Counted from the stretch's first letter, positions 27,857 through 37,423 are shown. The stretch: 64,000 bases of DNA from Sphingomonas sp. Leaf17 (GCF_001421505.1 NZ_LMKL01000001.1:62001-126000); one strand, 5' to 3'. Made by a program: numbers and translations. Notes: generated by a model from the letters alone, not told the origin.

Positions 27857-30010
27857 ATGACCACGGTCTACCTCGCCATGATCTGCGGCCTTGTCGCCGT
27901 GATCTATGGCTTCGTCACCAGCCGTCAGGTGCTGGCCGCATCGCCCGGCAACGCAAAGATGCAGGATATCGCCGCAGCGATCCAGGAGGGGGCGAAGGCC
28001 TATCTGGGCCGGCAATACGTCACCATCGCCATCGTCGGCGCGGTCGTGGCGCTGGTCCTTGCCTTCACGCTGGGCTGGCTGTCGACCGTCGGGTTCCTCA
28101 TCGGCGCGGTGCTGTCGGGCGTGGCGGGCTATGTCGGCATGAACATCTCGGTCCGTGCGAACGTCCGAACGGCGGAAGCCGCGCGAACCTCGTTGCAGGC
28201 CGGGCTGACGATGGCGTTCCGGTCGGGCGCGGTGACGGGGATGCTGGTTGCCGGACTCGGTCTTCTCTCGATCAGCGGCTTCTTCTGGTATCTGGTCGCG
28301 GTCGCGCGCCACGCCCCCAACGACCGGATCATCGTCGAGGCGCTGACCGCGCTGGCATTCGGGGCCTCGCTGATCTCGATCTTCGCGCGGCTGGGCGGCG
28401 GGATCTTTACCAAGGCGGCGGATGTCGGCGCGGATCTGGTCGGCAAGGTCGAGGCGGGCATCCCCGAGGACGACCCCCGCAATCCGGCGGTCATCGCCGA
28501 TAACGTGGGCGACAATGTCGGCGACTGCGCCGGCATGGCCGCCGATCTGTTCGAGACATACGTCGTCACGCTGGGCGTCACGATGATCTCGATCGCGCTG
28601 CTGATTCAGGCGGACGCGGCCGAACTGATGCGGCTGATGACGTTGCCGCTCGCGGTCGGGGGGGTGTGCATCATCACCTCGATCATCGGCACCTACATGG
28701 TCCGGCTTGGGCGCGGTACGATCATGGGCGCGCTGTACAAGGGGTTCTGGACCAGCGCGATCCTGTCGGTCCCGGCGATCTACCTCGCGACCAGCATGGT
28801 GCTGGGCGATATGCATGCGGTGATCGGCGGGGCGGGCTTCCTCGACGCCGGGACCGACGCGCTGACCACTGGGGCGGAGAGCGTGGGCCAGCGGTTCACC
28901 GGCATGGACTTGTTCTGGTCGATGCTCGTCGGCCTGGCGGTCACCGGACTGATCGTCTGGATCACCGAATATTACACCGGCACCAATTACCGCCCGGTCC
29001 GCAGCATCGCCAAGGCATCCGAGACGGGCCACGGCACCAACGTGATTCAAGGGCTGGCGATCAGCCTGGAATCGACCGCGCTGCCCACCCTGGTGATCGT
29101 TGTCGCGGTCATCGTCGCCTATCAACTGGCGGGGATCATCGGCATCGCCTTTGCCGCCACCGCGATGCTGGCGCAGGCGGGGATGGTCGTCGCGCTCGAT
29201 GCCTATGGCCCGGTCACCGACAATGCCGGCGGCATCGCCGAAATGGCCGGCCTGCCCGACGATGTCCGCCAGCGCACCGATGCGCTGGACGCGGTCGGCA
29301 ACACGACCAAGGCCGTGACGAAGGGCTATGCGATCGGCTCGGCCGGGCTGGCGGCACTGGTGCTGTTCGGCGCGTACACCACGGATCTCGCGACCTACTT
29401 CCCCGACCTGACCGTCGATTTCAGCCTGTCCAACCCCTATGTCATCGTCGGCCTGCTGCTCGGTGCGCTGCTGCCCTATCTGTTCGGCGCGTTCGGGATG
29501 ACGGCGGTCGGCCGCGCGGCGGGCGCGGTGGTCGAGGAGGTGCGCGCGCAATTCCGCGACAATCCCGGCATCATGCTGGGCACCAGCCGGCCGAACTACG
29601 CGCGCACCGTCGATCTGGTCACCCGCGCCGCGATCAAGGAAATGATCGTCCCCTCACTGCTGCCGGTGCTGTCGCCGATCGTCCTCTACTACGTCATCAC
29701 CGCGGTCGCCGGACAGGCGCAGGGGTTCGCGGCACTGGGTGCGATGCTGCTCGGCGTGATCGTCTCGGGCCTGTTCGTCGCGATCTCGATGACCAGCGGC
29801 GGCGGCGCTTGGGACAATGCCAAGAAATATATCGAGGACGGCCATCACGGCGGCAAGGGGTCGGAGGCGCACAAGGCGGCGGTGACCGGCGACACCGTCG
29901 GCGACCCGTACAAGGACACCGCCGGCCCGGCGGTCAACCCGATGATAAAGATCACCAACATCGTCGCGCTGCTGCTGCTGGCGGCGCTGGCCGGGGGCGG
30001 TGCAGGCTAG
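27857..30010 (+). CDS. hppA: Membrane proton-translocating pyrophosphatase, K+-independent
   Basis: HppA couples pyrophosphate hydrolysis to proton pumping across the inner membrane. The 717-residue protein has about 16 membrane helices and the substrate motif [19 protein letters not shown]. Near residue 485 it reads GNTTKA: the Lys here, in place of Ala, is the hallmark of the K+-insensitive subfamily. The C-terminal [15 protein letters not shown] and [18 protein letters not shown] complete the active site. A GGAGAGGGAA site precedes the ATG. Confidence 0.97.
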   Translation: MTTVYLAMICGLVAVIYGFVTSRQVLAASPGNAKMQDIAAAIQEGAKAYLGRQYVTIAIVGAVVALVLAFTLGWLSTVGFLIGAVLSGVAGYVGMNISVRANVRTAEAARTSLQAGLTMAFRSGAVTGMLVAGLGLLSISGFFWYLVAVARHAPNDRIIVEALTALAFGASLISIFARLGGGIFTKAADVGADLVGKVEAGIPEDDPRNPAVIADNVGDNVGDCAGMAADLFETYVVTLGVTMISIALLIQADAAELMRLMTLPLAVGGVCIITSIIGTYMVRLGRGTIMGALYKGFWTSAILSVPAIYLATSMVLGDMHAVIGGAGFLDAGTDALTTGAESVGQRFTGMDLFWSMLVGLAVTGLIVWITEYYTGTNYRPVRSIAKASETGHGTNVIQGLAISLESTALPTLVIVVAVIVAYQLAGIIGIAFAATAMLAQAGMVVALDAYGPVTDNAGGIAEMAGLPDDVRQRTDALDAVGNTTKAVTKGYAIGSAGLAALVLFGAYTTDLATYFPDLTVDFSLSNPYVIVGLLLGALLPYLFGAFGMTAVGRAAGAVVEEVRAQFRDNPGIMLGTSRPNYARTVDLVTRAAIKEMIVPSLLPVLSPIVLYYVITAVAGQAQGFAALGAMLLGVIVSGLFVAISMTSGGGAWDNAKKYIEDGHHGGKGSEAHKAAVTGDTVGDPYKDTAGPAVNPMIKITNIVALLLLAALAGGGAG

Positions 30011-30099
30011 GTTTTCGCGCTTGCAATGTTGGAAATGAAGGGGGATGCACAGGGCCATGGTGCCGCGATGGGGATGGCCGTGCCATGGGAGGCAAGGTC

Positions 30100-32052
30100 A
30101 TGACATCACTGTTGTTCGGGGTCGTTGGCACGGCTCTCCTGCTCGCGACCCCGACCGCCGCGCCGGTCGCCGCGTCACCCGGTGAAACGCCCCCCGCCAC
30201 CGACCGCATACCGGTCGAGACATTCGCCACCCTGCCCAATGTGACCGACCCGCAACTGTCGCCCGACGGCACCCGGATTGCCGCCAAGTTCAACGTGAAG
30301 GGCGAGCAGTTGCTGGTCATCAGCCAGTTGTTCGCCGCCGCCGGCGAGATGAAGCCACCGGCCATCGTCCGCACCGGCAAGACAGTGGACGTCAACTGGT
30401 GGCGCTGGGTCGGCAACGACTGGCTGGCGGTCGGCCTGGGGTCGCAGCAGACCGTGTACGGCACGGAGACGTATATCACCCGCACGCTGGGCGTCAGCGC
30501 CGACGGCCGGACGATGAACAAGATCGACTGGGAAAAGTCCGGCCTGCGCGCCGACGATGTGATCTGGCGCGCCCATGACGGCAGCCCGCGCATCCTGCTG
30601 TCCAAGCAGACGGGGATCGACACGATCGACCAGTTCTACCCCGGCGTGTTCGAGGCCAATCTGGCGACCGGCAAGATGAGGCGGATCACGGTCGGCTATG
30701 AAAATGTCTATGACTGGTACGCCGACGCGCAGGGGCGGCTGCGCATGGGCTATCGCCTGGATGACGACACTGGACACAGCACGCTGCTGTACCGTGACGC
30801 GGCGAGCGGTGGGTTCAAGACGATCGCGCGGGCCGGCAAGGGCGGCGACATGGTCATTCCCGCGCTGTTCCGCGCCGACGGCACCGCCCTTGCCACCGAC
30901 GACACCGATGGCCGCGACGCACTGTACGAGGTGTCGTTGCCCGACCTGAAACTGGGCAAGCGGGTCTATGGCCTTGCCGATCACGATATCGACGGCATCG
31001 TCCGCTCGGCGTCGGGTGACGGACTGGACGGCGTCGTCGTCACCGACCGGTATACCCATACCGACTGGCTTGATCCCGCGATGAAGGCGATCCAGGCGAA
31101 GATCGACGCGGCGATCGGATCCAGTCGCCGCGCGCGGATCGTGTCGCGCAGCCAGGATGGCGCGCGCATGCTGATCGAGGTCGGCGCACCGGACCAGGCC
31201 GGGGCACTCTATTACTGGGATACCGCCGAAGGGTCGATGAAGCTGTTCGCGTGGCAGAACCCGGTGCTGAAGGGGCGCCGGCTGTCGCCGGTCACCACCG
31301 TGCAATACACCGCGCGCGACGGCACGCCGATTTCGGCGGTGATGACGTTGCCGCGCGGGCGCGAGGCCAAGGGGTTGCCGCTGATCGTCCTGCCCCATGG
31401 CGGCCCGTTCGCGCGCGATTCGGAAGGCTATGACTGGTGGGTCCAGTATCTGGCCGAAAGCGGCTATGCGGTGATCCAGCCCAACTATCGTGGATCGTCC
31501 GGGTTCGGCCGGGATTTCGCGAAGAAGGGCGAAGGCCAGTGGGGCCTGACCATGCAGGACGACCTGAACGACGCGCTGACCTACATGACGAAGGCGGGGA
31601 TCGCCGACCCCAGGCGCGCCTGCATGATCGGCGCGTCCTATGGCGGCTATGCGGCGATGCGCGCCGCCCAGCGCGATGGCGCGCTGTACCGGTGCGCGGT
31701 GTCGTTTGCAGGCGTGTCGGACCTGGCGGCGATGCGCCGCTACGACAGCCAGTTCCTGTACGGCAAGACGCGCACGGCCTGGCTGAAGAAGCAGGCCCCG
31801 GATTTTCGCAGCGTGTCCCCACGCTTTGGCGCGGCCGGCTTCGCCATGCCGATCCTGCTGGTCCACGGCAAGGAGGACAAGCGCGTTCCGGTCAAGCAAT
31901 CGCGGCTGATGGCGGACGAACTGAAGCAGGCGGGCAAGCCGTACGAGTATCTTGAACAGCCGCTGGCGGATCACCATTTCTCACGCGGGGAAGACCGGCT
32001 GGAGTTCCTGACACGGATGAAGGCGTTTCTGGATCGCCACAATCCGGCGTGA
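30100..32052 (+). CDS. Secreted S9 family prolyl-oligopeptidase-like peptidase
   Basis: A 650-residue serine peptidase of family S9 (acylaminoacyl/dipeptidyl peptidase type) with an N-terminal signal peptide (LLFGVVGTALLLATPTAAPV), then a beta-propeller-like region (LPNVTDPQLSPDGTRIAAKF), and a C-terminal alpha/beta hydrolase domain. Ser is in GASYGGYAA (about residue 513), Asp in LVHGKEDKRVP, His in LADHHFSRGEDR. ATG 30100 is chosen for its GGGAGG site; ATG 30085 is in frame without one. It likely cleaves short peptides in the periplasm. Confidence 0.9.
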   Translation: MTSLLFGVVGTALLLATPTAAPVAASPGETPPATDRIPVETFATLPNVTDPQLSPDGTRIAAKFNVKGEQLLVISQLFAAAGEMKPPAIVRTGKTVDVNWWRWVGNDWLAVGLGSQQTVYGTETYITRTLGVSADGRTMNKIDWEKSGLRADDVIWRAHDGSPRILLSKQTGIDTIDQFYPGVFEANLATGKMRRITVGYENVYDWYADAQGRLRMGYRLDDDTGHSTLLYRDAASGGFKTIARAGKGGDMVIPALFRADGTALATDDTDGRDALYEVSLPDLKLGKRVYGLADHDIDGIVRSASGDGLDGVVVTDRYTHTDWLDPAMKAIQAKIDAAIGSSRRARIVSRSQDGARMLIEVGAPDQAGALYYWDTAEGSMKLFAWQNPVLKGRRLSPVTTVQYTARDGTPISAVMTLPRGREAKGLPLIVLPHGGPFARDSEGYDWWVQYLAESGYAVIQPNYRGSSGFGRDFAKKGEGQWGLTMQDDLNDALTYMTKAGIADPRRACMIGASYGGYAAMRAAQRDGALYRCAVSFAGVSDLAAMRRYDSQFLYGKTRTAWLKKQAPDFRSVSPRFGAAGFAMPILLVHGKEDKRVPVKQSRLMADELKQAGKPYEYLEQPLADHHFSRGEDRLEFLTRMKAFLDRHNPA

Positions 32053-32068
32053 TCGCGTCAGCCTGATC

Positions 32069-32110
32069 GGGCGGCGTGTGAGCGACAACACCGCCCCGGC
32101 TTTCCTTTTC
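32069..32110 (+). terminator. Rho-independent terminator after the S9 peptidase
   Basis: GGGCGG-CG-TGT (32069-32079) pairs with ACA-CCGCCC (32088-32096), a 9-bp stem with a 2-base bulge, followed by CCGGCTTTCCTTTTC. It separates the peptidase from the infA unit. Confidence 0.6.
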
Positions 32111-32176
32111 AACCGTCCCGCGTTAAGGCGGCGCGTTTTTACGACCAGATTGCTGTCTAATTAGGGGCCTTATCGC

Positions 32177-32395
32177 TTGGCGAAAGAAGAACTTCTCGAA
32201 ATGCGCGGACAGGTGGTTGAGCTGTTGCCCAACGCCATGTTCCGTGTCCGCCTGGAAAACGATCACGAGATCCTGGGCCACACCGCCGGCAAGATGCGCA
32301 AGAACCGCATCCGCGTCCTCGTCGGCGACGAAGTGCTGGTGGAACTGACGCCGTATGATCTGACCAAGGGGCGGATCACCTATCGTTTCAAGTAA
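32177..32395 (+). CDS. infA: Translation initiation factor IF-1
   Basis: A 72-residue OB-fold protein: [71 protein letters not shown]. Every part matches IF-1, which occupies the ribosomal A site during initiation. The start codon is TTG, since the sequence reads TTGGCGAAAGAAGAA with no in-frame ATG to give the conserved N-terminus. The start is about 65 bases after the terminator, with AT-rich sequence (GTCTAATTAG) in between. Confidence 0.97.
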   Translation: MAKEELLEMRGQVVELLPNAMFRVRLENDHEILGHTAGKMRKNRIRVLVGDEVLVELTPYDLTKGRITYRFK

Positions 32396-32497
32396 GGCGT
32401 TTTGACCCGTGCCGGTGCGCGATCGCATCGCGTAACGGCATCAGGGCGCTTCAAGCATGGTTGACGCAGGCGGTGCAGTCCCCGACACGCCGCCCCC

Positions 32498-33106
32498 ATG
32501 CCTGACCTGACCGCCGCCTCGACCCACAGCCCCCTTCCCCGGCTTGTTCTTGCCTCGACCTCGCCACGACGCCTCGCGCTCGTGGAGCGACTGGGGGTGC
32601 AACCGTCGCGCGTGGCCGCCCCCGACATCGACGAAGCCCCGCGTCCACGCGAAATCCCGCGCGACTATGCGCTGCGGATGGCGGTCGAGAAGGCGCATGC
32701 CGTGCCGCGCGGCGAGGGTGAGGTCATCCTGGCCGGCGACACCACCATCGCACTGGGTCTCAGCGTCCTGCCCCCGGCGGAGACGGAGGCCGTGCAGCGC
32801 GACCTGCTCGCCCGCCTGTCCGGGCGGCGGCACCACTGCCTGTCGGCGATCTGCGTCATCGACACCGCCGGCACCGTCCGCACCCGCATCGTCGACACGA
32901 TCGTCGCGTTCAAACCGCTGTCGGCGGCCGAGATCGACGCCTATGTCGCCTGTGGCGAGGGGCTGGGCAAGGCGGGCGGCTATGCCATTCAGGGCCGGGC
33001 GGAGGCGTTCGTCCGGTTCCTGTCGGGCAGCCATTCGGGCGTCATCGGCCTGCCGCTGTTCGAGACGCGCGCGTTGCTGAAGACCGCGGGACTCCCACTT
33101 GGCTGA
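32498..33106 (+). CDS. maf: Maf family nucleotide pyrophosphatase
   Basis: Maf proteins hydrolyse dTTP/UTP or modified nucleotides to monophosphates. The 202-residue product starts with LVLASTSPRRLALVERLGV, the conserved P-loop-like Maf motif, has VILAGDTTIAL with the catalytic Asp, a basic LSGRRHHCLSA segment, and GYAIQGRAEAFVRFLSGSHS near the end. Which Maf subfamily (YhdE or YceF type) it belongs to is not clear. Its stop overlaps the alternative TTG start of the RNase gene. Confidence 0.92.
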   Translation: MPDLTAASTHSPLPRLVLASTSPRRLALVERLGVQPSRVAAPDIDEAPRPREIPRDYALRMAVEKAHAVPRGEGEVILAGDTTIALGLSVLPPAETEAVQRDLLARLSGRRHHCLSAICVIDTAGTVRTRIVDTIVAFKPLSAAEIDAYVACGEGLGKAGGYAIQGRAEAFVRFLSGSHSGVIGLPLFETRALLKTAGLPLG

Positions 33107-33113
33107 GGGGCGA

Positions 33114-34067
33114 TTGGCGGAGTGGCTGTACGAGGACGGGATCGGCGAGGCGCGGGCCGCGCTCGTCGCGGACGGCGCGATCGTCGAGGCGCTGATCGAA
33201 CCGGAGGGCGAGGCGCTGCGTCCCGGCGACGTGGCCCCGGCACGCCTCGTCGAACAGATGCCGGGCCGCCAGGGCCGCGTGACGCTGGTCGACGGGCGTG
33301 GCGATGCCTGGCTGGCGCATATTCCCCCCGGCGTGACGCTGGGCGCAACCCTGATGGTGGCGATCACGCGCGGTGTCATTCCTGAACGGGGTCGTGCCAA
33401 GCTGGCCAAGGCGGTGGCGACCGACGCGCGCCCCGGCCCCGCGCCCGACCTGCTGGCACGGATCACCGCTACCGGCATACCGGTACGGCATTTGCGCCCG
33501 CATGAGGCCGATGCGCTGGAGGCGGCGGGCTGGTCCGAATTGCTCGACGAGGCGGACAGCGGCGAGATCCTGTTCCCGACCGGCGCGTTGCGGATGGCGC
33601 TGACGCCCGCCATGACCCTGTTCGACGTCGACGGCGCACCGCCGCTCGACCGGCTGGCGCTGGATGCCGCGCGGCAGGTGGCGCTGGCGATCCGTCGCCA
33701 CGGGATCGGGGGGTCGATCGGCGTGGATTTCCCCAACCTGACCAACAAGGCCGCGCGGCAGGCGGTGGCGGCGGCGATCGACGCGCATCTGCCGTTGCCG
33801 TTCGAGCGGACGCAGGTGAACGGCTTCGGCTTCCTGCAGATCGTGCGGCCGCGCATGCGGATGGCGATTCCCGAACTGATTCGTACCGATCCGGTGGGAG
33901 CCGCGGCGCGGGCGGCGATGCGCGTGCTGGAGCGTACGCCACCGGGCGGTCCGGCCGCGCACCGCCTGCCGCCGGCAGTCGTTGCGCGAATCGAATCGCA
34001 TCCTGACTGGATCGCGCGACTGTCCGCGCGCATGGGGGCCATACCGATCCTGGAGCCTGACCGATGA
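33114..34067 (+). CDS. Short ribonuclease E/G family protein
   Basis: At 317 residues this is a reduced RNase E/G. The N-terminal S1-like part (LVDGRGDAWLAHIPPGVTLG) is abbreviated and the zinc-link CPxCxG is missing. The catalytic metal site is partly kept: ALTPAMTLFDVDG corresponds to the first catalytic Asp, but the Asn of the usual DVN is Asp, and GGSIGVDFPNL carries the second Asp. TTG 33114 is preferred, with GAGGGG just upstream; TTG 33099 is in frame. Activity on RNA is plausible but not assured. Confidence 0.8.
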   Translation: MAEWLYEDGIGEARAALVADGAIVEALIEPEGEALRPGDVAPARLVEQMPGRQGRVTLVDGRGDAWLAHIPPGVTLGATLMVAITRGVIPERGRAKLAKAVATDARPGPAPDLLARITATGIPVRHLRPHEADALEAAGWSELLDEADSGEILFPTGALRMALTPAMTLFDVDGAPPLDRLALDAARQVALAIRRHGIGGSIGVDFPNLTNKAARQAVAAAIDAHLPLPFERTQVNGFGFLQIVRPRMRMAIPELIRTDPVGAAARAAMRVLERTPPGGPAAHRLPPAVVARIESHPDWIARLSARMGAIPILEPDR

Positions 34068-34246
34068 CCACGACCCGCTGCCCGATGTGCAAGGCGCCCG
34101 CCGTGCCAGAATATCGCCCCTTCTGCTCGCGCGGCTGCCGCGATCGCGACCTTTTGCAGTGGCTGGGCGACGGATATCGCATTCCGGGCCGACCAATTGG
34201 CGATGATGAACCGGACGGGGTAGACAGACCCCAAGACCCTGTTTAA
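34064..34246 (+). CDS. yacG: DNA gyrase inhibitor YacG
   Basis: A 60-residue zinc protein with the four cysteines of YacG in CPMCKAP and FCSRGCRDRDLLQWLGDGYR, and an acidic disordered tail. YacG binds the GyrB subunit and blocks DNA binding. It starts at ATG 34064, overlapping the RNase stop by 4 bases, so infA-maf-RNase-yacG may be read as one unit. Confidence 0.93.
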   Translation: MTTTRCPMCKAPAVPEYRPFCSRGCRDRDLLQWLGDGYRIPGRPIGDDEPDGVDRPQDPV

Positions 34247-34287
34247 AGGCCGCGCTTCCAGACGCGGTTTCGACCAAAACTGGATGT

Positions 34288-34363
34288 GCCCGGATAGCTC
34301 AGTTGGTAGAGCATGCGACTGAAAATCGCAGTGTCGGCGGTTCGACCCCGTCTCCGGGCACCA
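34288..34363 (+). tRNA. tRNA-Phe (anticodon GAA)
   Basis: A complete cloverleaf: acceptor stem GCCCGGA / TCCGGGC, D arm AGCTCAGTTGGTAGAGC, anticodon stem TGCGA / TCGCA with loop CTGAAAA (GAA at 34321-34323), T loop with TTCGACC, discriminator A, and an encoded CCA at 34361-34363. Confidence 0.98.
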
Positions 34364-34434
34364 CTTTCCCGCCCCCCGCGTTGATGCGATGACAGCGACC
34401 CCGATTGGCGGGTTGCGGCTGAGGAAACAGTCCC

Positions 34435-34590
34435 ATGAGCGACGCACTGGCCGACACGACCATCGACACGCCCGAGGGGCCGATGACGTGGGCGGAATGG
34501 AAGAAGAAGAACCCGGTGCAGATCCCGTCGCGCCGGACCAAGGGCAAGAAGCTGCCCAACAAAGTCAAGCTGACGACCGACGAGGTTTGA
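34435..34590 (+). CDS. Small conserved-looking hypothetical protein (51 aa)
   Basis: ATG 34435 with GAGGAAA 8-9 bases upstream gives a 51-residue protein: acidic start, MTWAEWKKKNPVQIPSRRT core, then a Lys-rich KGKKLPNKVKL and acidic end. The codon pattern is that of a real gene, and the good ribosome-binding site supports translation. It follows the tRNA by about 70 bases. It is not recognised; the basic, Trp-containing middle could bind nucleic acid, but that is a guess. Confidence 0.65.
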   Translation: MSDALADTTIDTPEGPMTWAEWKKKNPVQIPSRRTKGKKLPNKVKLTTDEV

Positions 34591-34605
34591 GGGCGCTTCC
34601 CGCAC

Positions 34606-34689
34606 CCGTCATCCCGGCGAATGCCGGGATCCAGCGTTGCAAGGGTCTGCCCCGAGGCTCTTGATTCCGGATCAGGTCCGGGATGACGG
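34606..34689. repeat. Intergenic palindromic repeat (CATCCCGG type)
   Basis: CCGTCATCCCGG (34606-34617) and its reverse complement CCGGGATGACGG (34678-34689) bound an 84-base element, with an inner hairpin CCCGGCGAATGCCGGG. The ends and internal style match common alphaproteobacterial intergenic repeats. It holds no gene. Confidence 0.75.
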
Positions 34690-34715
34690 CTGATTGGTTT
34701 GTCAGCGCACTGTCC

Positions 34716-34823
34716 CGCCGCCTGTTCCCCGGCGAAGGCCGGCGCCCAGTTGGGCAGCCGATCGTACTTCATCACCGCCACTGACCCACCTGGACCCCGG
34801 CCTTCGCCGGGGAACAGGCGGCG
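34716..34823. repeat. Long inverted repeat (CCCCGGCGAAGG family)
   Basis: The arms 34716-34742 and 34797-34823 are near-perfect reverse complements of 27 bases (key core TTCCCCGGCGAAGGCCGG), about 54 bases apart. Each core is itself palindromic. Related copies are at 52359-52386 and 58235-58338. It lies between the 51-residue gene and the convergent glycosyltransferase and may also stop transcription. Confidence 0.8.
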
Positions 34824-34835
34824 TGGTAACGTGAG

Positions 34836-35639
34836 TCAGACGCGAACGGGGCGCAACTCGGTCCGCGCCGCATCATCCGCATCCAGACGGGCCTCGTCGC
34901 CCGATTCGAACAGCGCGGAGCGCACCAGCTTCATCTTGGCGAGGCGATAGACGATCGCGGTCCGCACGCAGCCAAGGCCGTAGATGCAGCTGCGGCGGAA
35001 ATTGATGCTGGAGGCTTCGGCGAAATATTTGGTCGGGCAGGAAATCTCGCCGATGCGGAAATCGAACCACGCGGCCTGCGCCACCATTTCATTGTCGAAC
35101 ACGAAATCGTCCGAACAGGCCAGCAGCGGCAGCCGCTCCAGCACGGTGCGGTTCCACGCGCGATAGCCGGTGTGATATTCGGACAGCTTCTGCCCCATCA
35201 CCAGATTCTGGAACGCGGTCAGCAACCGGTTGAACACGTATTTGTAGCGCGGCATCCCGCCCGCCAGCGCGCCGTTACCCAGGATCCGCGATGCCATCAC
35301 CGCGTCGTAATGACCCGATGCGATCATCCCCGCCATCGCCGTCACCAGATGCGGCGTATACTGGTAATCCGGGTGGAGCATGACAACGATGTCGGCACCG
35401 CGCGCCAGCGCCGCGGCGTAGCACGACTTCTGGTTGCCGCCGTAACCACGGTTACGGTCGTGCGCGACGACGTGGAGGCCAAGCTCGCGCGCGACGGCGA
35501 TGGTCTCGTCCTTGCTGCAATCGTCGGTCAGGATGACGTCGTCGACCAGATCGCGCGGGATTTCCGCCACCGTCTGCCGCAACGTCTTTGCCGCGTTATA
35601 TGCCGGCAGTACGACTGCCACCTTCCGACCACCGATCAT
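34836..35639 (-). CDS. Glycosyltransferase family 2 (polyprenyl-phosphate sugar type)
   Basis: A 267-residue GT-A fold enzyme. KVAVVLPAYNAAKTLRQTV is the nucleotide-sugar binding start, VILTDDCSKDETIAVARELG and NRGYGGNQKSCYAAALARGA follow, VVMLHPDYQYTPHL carries the metal-binding acidic site (HPD in place of DxD), and EYHTGYRAWNRTVLERLP is near the end. This resembles DPM/ArnC-like enzymes that load a sugar on polyprenyl phosphate, but no membrane anchor is seen. ATG 35639 precedes the conserved core by 5 residues. The longer open frame upstream is antisense to the next gene. Confidence 0.88.
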   Translation of the reverse strand: MIGGRKVAVVLPAYNAAKTLRQTVAEIPRDLVDDVILTDDCSKDETIAVARELGLHVVAHDRNRGYGGNQKSCYAAALARGADIVVMLHPDYQYTPHLVTAMAGMIASGHYDAVMASRILGNGALAGGMPRYKYVFNRLLTAFQNLVMGQKLSEYHTGYRAWNRTVLERLPLLACSDDFVFDNEMVAQAAWFDFRIGEISCPTKYFAEASSINFRRSCIYGLGCVRTAIVYRLAKMKLVRSALFESGDEARLDADDAARTELRPVRV

Positions 35640-35806
35640 GTCCGCTACTACCCGAAAAAAAATTAGCCTCAAGCCGACGCCCGTAGCCGTCTTCGCGGCA
35701 TGGCGATACGGCAAGCTTGAACGAACATGGTTACCATTCCAATAAGGTGGCGCTTTCCCCGCATGTGCAATGCTTTGACACCGTCCGTCGTACCGGCGCG
35801 CGCCTG

Positions 35807-37423
35807 ATGACCGTTCCCCTGCCCGAAACCGCCGCCAGCGTGCAGTCGCGCCCGTGGTTCGTATTGCCCGCGCGACCGTCGGGCCGCGCGCTGTGGGCGC
35901 GGGCCGGCCTGTTCGCGGTCTGGCTGATGGTCGTTGCCCTGCTGGTGTCGCAGCATGTGTTCTGGCGGGACGAAGTCCGCGCCTTCTCGCTGGCCTTGCA
36001 GGGCGACAGCCTGATCGCGATGGCCCGCGGCGTGCAGGGCGAGGGGCATCCGGCGCTGTGGTACATCCTGCTGCGGCTGGCGCACATGGTCGTGCCGGTG
36101 CGCGAGGTGTTGCCGGGCGTGGCCGCCGCGATCGGTATCGTCGGAGCCGCGATCCTGACCTTTCGCGCGCCATTTCGGCTATGGTTCGTCGCGATCGTCC
36201 TGTTCGGCGCGTTCGGGCTGTTCGAGTTCGTGGTGATGGCGCGCAATTACGGGATCAGCATGGTGGTGCTGTTCGCGATCGCCCTGGCGTACGACCGGGG
36301 GCGTGATCGCGGTATCCTTCTGGGGCTGCTCCTGCTGGCGCTGTGCAACACCAATGCGCAGGCGATTTTCTTTGCCGGTGGCATCCTGCTGTTCTGGCTG
36401 GTCGAGATCGTGTGCGCGCACGGCCTGCGCCCCAACCGGGCGTGGCGCGAGTGGGCGGTCGCCGCTGCGCTGACGCTGATCGGCGTCGTGCTGTGCGCGG
36501 TGACGGTGTACCCGCCGTTCAACGACGCCGCCGTGTCGCCCCGGTCGGAGGCGTTGAGCGTCGGCCTGATCGTGCAATCGATGCTGTCGGTCGCGGCCCC
36601 GTTCGGCGACCTGATGCCGGACATGCTGAAGTGGATTCCGGGCATCGCCGTGCTGCTGGGCCTGTTGATGATGGGCAGTGTCCTGTCGCTGATCCGCACG
36701 CCGGCGGGCCTGCTGTCGGGCGTCGTGGTGCTGGTCGCGCTGCTGCTGTTCTTCCAGCTGGTCTATCCGGGCAGCTACCGCCATCAGGCGCTGTTTCTGG
36801 TGTTCGTGATGACGATCCACTGGCTGGTCGCGCAGGGCCATGGCGGGCGCTGGCCGGGTGACGGGACCGCGTTCCGGCTGATGGAGGGCATCGGCCAGGG
36901 GGCGTTCGTCGTCCTCCTCGCGCTGCAACTGCTGACCAGCTACGATATCCTTGCCGGCGCGGCACGCGGCGTCCCGTTCGGCCGGGCCGCCGATCTGGCC
37001 GCGCTGATCCACCGTCGCGGGCTGGACGATGCCACCGTCATGGCCGACCCCGACGTGATGGTCGAGGCGCTGCCCTATTACGCCGACAACCCGATCTGGA
37101 TGGTACGCGAGCACAAGTTCGGCCGCGTCGTCCGCTTCACCCGCCATGCCCAGATCCACCTGACCGCCGGCGATCTGCTGCATACCGCGCAAGACCTGCG
37201 GCGGATGCGCGGCAAGCCGGTGGTGATCGTGATCCAGCGTCGCATGAACCCGGATGCCCCCGCCTTCCGCGAACGCGCCGGCTATGTCGGCAGCTACAGC
37301 TCGACGCCCGAACAGGTCCGCGCATTTCTGGACGCGACGACGCGGATCGCGGTGTTACGCCCCGCCCGGACCGACGAGGACTATGCCGTCTATCTGCTGA
37401 AGGACCCCGTAACCGGTTCTTAG
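35807..37423 (+). CDS. Multi-pass membrane protein, probable GT-C glycosyltransferase
   Basis: A 538-residue protein with 10 or more hydrophobic helices and a soluble C-terminal region of about 150 residues. The first outside loop has WRDE (D55-E56), followed by EGHPALWYILLRL (79-91), matching the Asp-Glu and HPPLYY-like signature of GT39/ArnT-type enzymes that take sugars from polyprenyl phosphate. It is divergent from a GT2 gene that could make such a donor. ATG 35807 is chosen; the frame is open 30 codons upstream without a good start. Confidence 0.7.
   Translation: MTVPLPETAASVQSRPWFVLPARPSGRALWARAGLFAVWLMVVALLVSQHVFWRDEVRAFSLALQGDSLIAMARGVQGEGHPALWYILLRLAHMVVPVREVLPGVAAAIGIVGAAILTFRAPFRLWFVAIVLFGAFGLFEFVVMARNYGISMVVLFAIALAYDRGRDRGILLGLLLLALCNTNAQAIFFAGGILLFWLVEIVCAHGLRPNRAWREWAVAAALTLIGVVLCAVTVYPPFNDAAVSPRSEALSVGLIVQSMLSVAAPFGDLMPDMLKWIPGIAVLLGLLMMGSVLSLIRTPAGLLSGVVVLVALLLFFQLVYPGSYRHQALFLVFVMTIHWLVAQGHGGRWPGDGTAFRLMEGIGQGAFVVLLALQLLTSYDILAGAARGVPFGRAADLAALIHRRGLDDATVMADPDVMVEALPYYADNPIWMVREHKFGRVVRFTRHAQIHLTAGDLLHTAQDLRRMRGKPVVIVIQRRMNPDAPAFRERAGYVGSYSSTPEQVRAFLDATTRIAVLRPARTDEDYAVYLLKDPVTGS

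Noticed and set aside
35774-35779. TTGACA as the -35 of the GT-C gene
   Set aside because: No acceptable -10 lies 16-18 bases downstream before the start codon.
35640-36173. N-terminal extension of the minus-strand GT2 gene
   Set aside because: The extra residues are Arg/Pro/Ala-rich and antisense to the GT-C gene; the conserved GT2 core starts right after ATG 35639.
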